64,000 bases of DNA from NCBI RefSeq assembly GCF_001027925.1, contig NZ_LECT01000017.1, positions 353,537 through 417,536 of the forward strand, given 5' to 3'. This DNA is from Rhodopirellula islandica. GTDB lineage: Bacteria; Planctomycetota; Planctomycetia; Pirellulales; Pirellulaceae. The position numbers were made by a program, and so were the translations under genes. Below the pieces are notes generated by a model. That model saw nothing but the letters and a program-made list of their open reading frames with translations. It searched no databases and had not been told where the DNA came from. The number at the start of each line of letters is the position of its first letter. Positions within the stretch are counted from its first letter, which is position 1. Shown piece by piece: positions 62,331-64,000 of this stretch.

Positions 62331-64000
62331 TCAGCCAGACACGTTGCCATTCTCGCCGGCCTCGGAAACAACCGGGACGGCGGAAGGATCGCCCGCTGAG
62401 GCTGGTGGATCCCCGCCCATCCACTCCGCCAGCGAACGCGTTCCCGCGGCCACACACTCGGCTTCCTTCAGCTCCGCCAAAGTCTTCCAAGCCGGGTGGT
62501 TGCTCGCCGGGCGGAACCGATGAGCCAGTCGCATCACTTCGGCCAACAGAATCGTCTTGGCGGGGCGAGCGAGTGTGAGCTGATTCTCCTGCCCCGGCCC
62601 CGTCACAACACGCCGCAGAAAGTTGCCTTCAATGAGTCGCGTTTCCATCTCGTGCACCACTCGACTGGAAAGCCCCAAGCGATCAGACAATTCCTGACGC
62701 CCCACCGCCTCTCCGCCGGCAAAAGCGATGGCAACTTCCGTCATGATCGGCAGCATCCAGTCCGGATCGCCCGCCGGCAGATCCTCTTGTTGTTCGCTGC
62801 GTCGGCGGAACTCTTTGCCACGGACGGTTTGCAGGGTGTAAGTCAGAATCAAACCGAACAACACGATCAACCAAGTCAAATAGATCCAGAGCAGGAACAA
62901 CGGGATCACACCGATCGACCCGTACAGTTCCAAGTAAGGCACCGCCGTGGTCACGTAGATTTGAAAACCGTACTTGGCGAATTCCCACAGCACCGCACTC
63001 ACCGCCGATCCCATCACAGCGGCGCGCACGGAAACATGGGTGTTGGGCATCAACGCGTACAACAGGAACAACAACACCCAAGCGGCCAGCAGCGACAACG
63101 CATGCTGCAAAATCCAAACCGGCCCCGACCCTGCTCCCAAATCCCCAAACCAATCGATGACCTGCGCTGACATGTAAAGACTGAGTGCAAGCAGCCCGCT
63201 GCCCAGCGTGATGATCGACCAGTGAACCGCCACTCGCAAATGAATCGGACGCTGCGTCGGTGCGTCGAAGATTCGATTGAACAGATATTCCGTCGCATCC
63301 GCCAACGCAACGGCCGCGTAGATGAACAGCAGCAATCCAAAAACTCCAATCGAAGCAAAATCCAGCGAAGCAATCTTGGACGTCGCACCATGCAACGTCT
63401 GGCGAATGATTTCGCGTGCCTGATCGTCGGCCTCCGCTTTTCCCACCAGTTCTTCTGCATCGACAACTTCCCCGGCCGCGTCTTCCGCCGTGGGTGGATA
63501 ACCGTCGATCGCTGGGACTGTCACGTTGCCTTGCAACTGGCCATCCGATCCGCCCCCCAGTCCTCCGGCTTCCATCGCAGCATCTGCCAACTTGTCTGGG
63601 TCTTCCCGTTCAGCCTCCACGACGGTTTCAATCACGGCGTCGTCCGGATCACCGAAGTCCGGCGTGTTCACTTCCGACGCATCCACCGCGAGCTCGATCG
63701 GCAACGCCCCCGGATCCGGTTCTGGAACCGGGATGTATTCGGCGGGAATCTGCGGCACGCCAAAGAACGAATACAACTGGTTCTCCACTCGCAGTTGCAC
63801 GTCGTCGAGCCCACCGAAGACGCGAAACATCACCAGCCCCAACACCACGACGGGGATCAACGAGAAGATCGTTCGATAGGTCAACTCCGCCGCCATTCCT
63901 TCGGCTCGATGGCGGTGCAATTGTTCGCCACAGTGAATGACAAGGTCCCAGGCGGTGCGCAGTTGATGCTGGCGTCGGGACAGCTCATCCCTGGGTCGCT
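62331..64000 (-). CDS. YihY/BrkB-family membrane protein, cut by the window edge
   Basis: At least 556 residues are visible and the frame stays open to the right edge, so the true start is outside. The BrkB core shows the AAELTYRTIFSLIP hairpin entrance, a membrane segment FGLLLFIYAAVALADATEYL, then HWSIITLGSGLLALSLY, ALMPNTHVSVRAAVMGS and IGVIPLFLLWIYLTWLIVLFG. A large acidic insert of about 120 residues (around residues 70-185 of the visible part) between the first two segments is unusual. The C-terminus has a winged-helix-like segment (RQELSDRLGLSSRVVHEMET). Its role is unknown; earlier RNase BN labels for this family are wrong. Confidence 0.88.
   Translation of the reverse strand, partial: RPRDELSRRQHQLRTAWDLVIHCGEQLHRHRAEGMAAELTYRTIFSLIPVVVLGLVMFRVFGGLDDVQLRVENQLYSFFGVPQIPAEYIPVPEPDPGALPIELAVDASEVNTPDFGDPDDAVIETVVEAEREDPDKLADAAMEAGGLGGGSDGQLQGNVTVPAIDGYPPTAEDAAGEVVDAEELVGKAEADDQAREIIRQTLHGATSKIASLDFASIGVFGLLLFIYAAVALADATEYLFNRIFDAPTQRPIHLRVAVHWSIITLGSGLLALSLYMSAQVIDWFGDLGAGSGPVWILQHALSLLAAWVLLFLLYALMPNTHVSVRAAVMGSAVSAVLWEFAKYGFQIYVTTAVPYLELYGSIGVIPLFLLWIYLTWLIVLFGLILTYTLQTVRGKEFRRRSEQQEDLPAGDPDWMLPIMTEVAIAFAGGEAVGRQELSDRLGLSSRVVHEMETRLIEGNFLRRVVTGPGQENQLTLARPAKTILLAEVMRLAHRFRPASNHPAWKTLAELKEAECVAAGTRSLAEWMGGDPPASAGDPSAVPVVSEAGENGNVSG

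Overview
The window comes from a planctomycete very like Rhodopirellula or a close Pirellulales relative. This rests on gene content and style: a fused cbb3 oxidase CcoN-CcoO, UPF0365/FloA flotillins, zinc-ribbon plus GYF proteins, a ThiD2-ThiE fusion, many secreted proteins of unknown function, about 55% GC by eye, frequent GTG/TTG starts, and many short intergenic hairpin repeats. No rRNA, tRNA, CRISPR array, prophage or intact insertion sequence was found. The right edge cuts a BrkB-type membrane protein.

Layout. 0-4.3 kb: alpha/beta hydrolase and a flotillin-like FloA (coupled), a HisA-like TIM barrel with a DUF2617-like protein, and pabA. 4.3-4.9 kb: a repeat-rich gap. 4.9-12 kb: Nudix hydrolase, a dolichol-P-mannose-type glycosyltransferase overlapping a polytopic membrane protein, and a giant AsmA-like protein. 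12-19.5 kb: a FixJ-like regulator, a gap full of stable hairpins (candidate structured RNA, 13.10-13.54 kb), an SDR lacking its catalytic Tyr, a CYTH protein, a lipoprotein, ThiE, an SGNH hydrolase and an esterase. 19.6-23.5 kb: four genes joined by 4-bp ATGA overlaps: an AI-2E-type permease with a C-terminal domain resembling a B12-binding module, a CheY-like receiver, a transglutaminase-like protease and an Anbu-type proteasome homologue. A TAXI solute receptor follows. 25-26.6 kb: a gene-free, repeat-dense stretch with a higher-order tandem repeat. 26.6-28.5 kb: two ABC-2 permeases without an ATPase.

29.1-33.3 kb is the macromolecular-synthesis pair dnaG-rpoD with a clear terminator. 33.6-42.4 kb is a full cbb3 oxidase locus: structural genes ccoNO, ccoQ (58 aa) and a mono-haem ccoP, then ccoG, fixH, a TauE/SafE-type protein, the copper ATPase ccoI and ccoS. 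42.5-49.5 kb: a lipase-like hydrolase, secreted proteins, an NtrC-like regulator that has lost its ATPase motifs, an MnmE-like GTPase without its C-terminal Cys motif, and a methyltransferase.

49.5-50 kb repeats the mobile-looking modules of the 4.4-kb gap. 50.8-57.2 kb is an osmoregulated periplasmic glucan locus: opgH with a small partner on the minus strand, and a glycoamylase/GH144-like hydrolase plus opgG on the plus strand. The last 7 kb, all minus strand, hold a DUF2092-thioredoxin fusion, a Tat-exported sugar isomerase-like protein, a rhomboid protease, a small charged protein, a second FloA and the BrkB protein.

The strongest candidates for undescribed biology are the permease-receiver-transglutaminase-Anbu operon, the structured RNA at 13.1-13.5 kb, the OPG locus in a planctomycete, and the dispersed hairpin repeat families.
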